The translations under genes were made by a program, and so were the position numbers. Below are positions 44,647-46,383 of a DNA stretch of 46,383 nt, one piece after another (positions within the stretch are counted from its first letter, which is position 1; each line of letters opens with the position of its first letter). The notes under the pieces were generated by a model. The model had not been told where the DNA came from. It saw only the letters and a program-made list of their open reading frames with translations, and ran no database searches. The DNA is taken from assembly GCA_016200965.1 (NCBI GenBank), contig JACQDT010000025.1, positions 1-46,383 of the forward strand, in the 5' to 3' direction. The stretch is from Candidatus Azambacteria bacterium (lineage in GTDB: Bacteria; Patescibacteriota; Minisyncoccia; GWC2-36-17; WO2-46-25).

Positions 44647-44930
44647 TATTGCTGTACGGAGAAATGCTGGTTGCGGTCTATGGTGTAGGGAAGAAACGCC
44701 ATGAAGCGCGCCCGTTTGATGCATTCGGCCAACATGCGCTGGTGCGTCGCGCAGGTGCCTGTTTTTTGCCGGGGGTACATTTTTGCCTGCATGGACACGA
44801 AACCGCGCAGAAACACGGGGTCTTTGTAGTCAACCCATTGCGTGTTGGTGGAGCAGAAGCGGCATTGCTTCTTTTCCTGGTTCATCTGGTCCTGCATCTT
44901 CATGGTTTGCCTCTTGCGTATCATTGCCAT
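44646..44930 (-). CDS. rpsR: 30S ribosomal protein S18
   Basis: CRFCSTNTQWVDYKDPVFLRGFVSMQAKMYPRQKTGTCATHQRMLAECIKRARFMAFLPYT. Confidence 0.93.
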   Translation of the reverse strand: MAMIRKRQTMKMQDQMNQEKKQCRFCSTNTQWVDYKDPVFLRGFVSMQAKMYPRQKTGTCATHQRMLAECIKRARFMAFLPYTIDRNQHFSVQQ

Positions 44931-45223
44931 AATTGTTGAAATTTTCGAGCTTAATAATCTCTCACAATTGCAGCGAAATAAATTTCACTACAATTATGAG
45001 CACCCCGCCCTTATTGTGCTGTTGCATAACTCGCGAAGTGCGCCCCGCGAATAGCGGGATCCCTTCTTGGGGCGAAGCGCTTCGCCCTAAACGGAGTGGA
45101 GCTATCCGCTCCTCGCGCTTCGCATAATATTCTATTGCAAAATAAGAACGGGGTAAAGGTTTTCTAATCCCGATGAGAATGTTTGAAGGAAATAAACACT
45201 CTCATCGGGAAGAAAGCCCTTTA
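44931..45223 (-). promoter_or_regulatory. Module E2: hairpin + promoter (TTTACC-17-TAGAAT at 45157-45129) + structured leader of rpsR
   Basis: Reverse complement aligns with 26577-26859; P4 stem changed from ATGCC/GGCAT to CCCGC/GCGGG with the TATYC loop kept. Confidence 0.85.
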
Positions 45224-45664
45224 AAACGGTATGTCTTTTACTTCTATTTCTTCTTCCTGAAACGACGGGATTTCTTCCTGCTGCGCCGCGCGCGGCGCTC
45301 TCTCTGTCTTTTCTCCTGTCGCGCCGCCTGCGCCTGATAACTTCGGCCCGAACTGGATGTTTTCCGCGATGATTTCCGTTCTGAACTTTTTGGTGCCGTC
45401 CGGGGCGTTCCACGAGCGCGACTCGATTCTTCCTTCCGCGAACACGAGCTGGCCCTTTTTCAGATATTGGGCGCAAATCTCGCCGAGGCGGCCCCACGCG
45501 ACGATATTGTGAAATTCAACCTTCTGCTGTTTCTGCTTTTGCTGGTCGGTGTAGAAACGGTTGGTGGCGACGCCGAATGTCGCGACGGTCTGCCCGGAGG
45601 GCGTCGTGCGCGATTCCGGATCCCGCGTCAAGTTTCCCAAAATCATCACCTTGTTGAGATTCAT
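45221..45664 (-). CDS. ssb: Single-stranded DNA-binding protein
   Basis: MNLNKVMILGNLTRDPESRTTPSGQTVATFGVATNR; C-terminal DIPF. Confidence 0.95.
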   Translation of the reverse strand: MNLNKVMILGNLTRDPESRTTPSGQTVATFGVATNRFYTDQQKQKQQKVEFHNIVAWGRLGEICAQYLKKGQLVFAEGRIESRSWNAPDGTKKFRTEIIAENIQFGPKLSGAGGATGEKTERAPRAAQQEEIPSFQEEEIEVKDIPF

Positions 45665-45667
45665 TTT

Positions 45668-46159
45668 CTATTTGTTTAGTATCTCTTCCAGCTTTTTATC
45701 CAGCTCTTCCAGTTCCAGTTTCTTTTCTTCCAATTGCGGCGCGCCTTCCTTGAAAATCGTCTGCTTTATCTTTTCTTTGTCAATTGCCGTTCTTTTCAGT
45801 TTTTCCTGCAGGGCGGCCGACTGGTACGGTTTTTGCATCTGGGTGATCTGTTTGGCGTCCACGGTCACCAGCAGATGCCGCAGGATGCTCTTATCAAGAG
45901 AAAGCGTGTTCTTGATTTCCGAAATTTTCACCGGCGAGGCATGAAAATGGAGGTAGCCGAAATATCCCTGTGTCTTGTGCCGGATGGGGTAGGCGAGCCG
46001 TCTTTTGTGCGGCGCCTCTTCTTTGCTGACATCCCCCGCGTGCGACACAATGAGATTTTTCACGCTTTGCGCGTGCAGAGCCACCTCTTCGTCTTTGAGG
46101 TCCGGGGTAATAAAATATGAAAGCTCATAGAGCTTTTTGTTTCCTGCTTCAGTATCCAT
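45668..46159 (-). CDS. rpsF: 30S ribosomal protein S6
   Basis: KLYELSYFITPDLKDEE...KRRLAYPIRHKTQGYFGYLHF; upstream of ssb and rpsR. Confidence 0.92.
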   Translation of the reverse strand: MDTEAGNKKLYELSYFITPDLKDEEVALHAQSVKNLIVSHAGDVSKEEAPHKRRLAYPIRHKTQGYFGYLHFHASPVKISEIKNTLSLDKSILRHLLVTVDAKQITQMQKPYQSAALQEKLKRTAIDKEKIKQTIFKEGAPQLEEKKLELEELDKKLEEILNK

Positions 46160-46161
46160 AC

Positions 46162-46306
46162 CCAGTATATCAACCTCGACTTAATGAAACGTTCGGGTGC
46201 GCCGTTGGATAAACATGGTCTGCGTTGGTTCGTCTGTGGTGCAAATAACCATTGCGGATGAAACGTTTCATCGAACGGCGTGCCCAGTCGAGGTTGTATT
46301 ACTGGG
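46162..46306 (-). promoter_or_regulatory. 145-bp structured element, copy B, occupying the predicted rpsF 5'UTR
   Basis: Minus strand CCCAGTAATACAACCTCGACT...AGTCGAGGTTGATATACTGGG; homologous to 19615-19757; ends 2 nt before the rpsF ATG. Confidence 0.8.
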
Positions 46307-46317
46307 CATACGCAAGC

Positions 46318-46347
46318 ATGGTAGCATAACGCGTTTTCCTTTGTCAA
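46318..46347 (-). promoter_or_regulatory. Putative rpsF operon promoter
   Basis: Minus strand TTGACA-18 bp-TACCAT, just upstream of element B. Confidence 0.55.
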
Positions 46348-46383
46348 TAAACGGCGAGTGGCTCAAAGGTATTTCCTCAGTTC

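Overview
The window looks like a chromosomal segment of a Patescibacteria/CPR genome, probably Parcubacteria-like; this is inferred from gene content, and no search was run. Left part: a truncated large Ig-like surface protein, then a type IV pilus locus (pilM, pilN, pilO, pilB, a response regulator, pilT, pilC, several prepilins, pilD). It is followed by ligA, gatC, gatA, three tRNAs, a PheS-like gene, gyrB, a TrbC/VirB2-like membrane protein, a REP-associated (Y1) transposase, secE, nusG, rplK, gatB and miaA. Right part: thrS, dnaE, rnhB, an LMW-PTP-like gene, small unknown genes, ftsK, recA, rpsR, ssb and rpsF. The strongest accessory system is a diversity-generating retroelement (DGR) at about 29.7-31.8 kb. 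It has a target gene with a C-terminal 125-bp VR, a matching TR 464 bp downstream (21 mismatches, 18 at TR adenines), a hairpin just after VR, and a DGR-type reverse transcriptase. The RT reading frame starts inside TR and seems to lack the usual N-terminal region. A second system may be undescribed: a ~285-bp 'promoter + structured leader' module occurs twice, directly before rplK and before rpsR, with compensatory base changes in a predicted four-way-junction RNA. A third is a 143-145-bp element with CCCAGTA ends, found upstream of rpsF and next to the tRNA cluster. Other items: a mitochondrial-type single-chain PheRS (PheS fused to FDX-ACB), a tRNA-Asp inside a 20-bp perfect inverted repeat, an amber codon in the recA 5' end, a G9 tract at the end of a TrbC-like gene, RAYT-associated palindromes, hairpin/MITE-like elements, and microrepeat arrays that have become coding in prepilin leader peptides.
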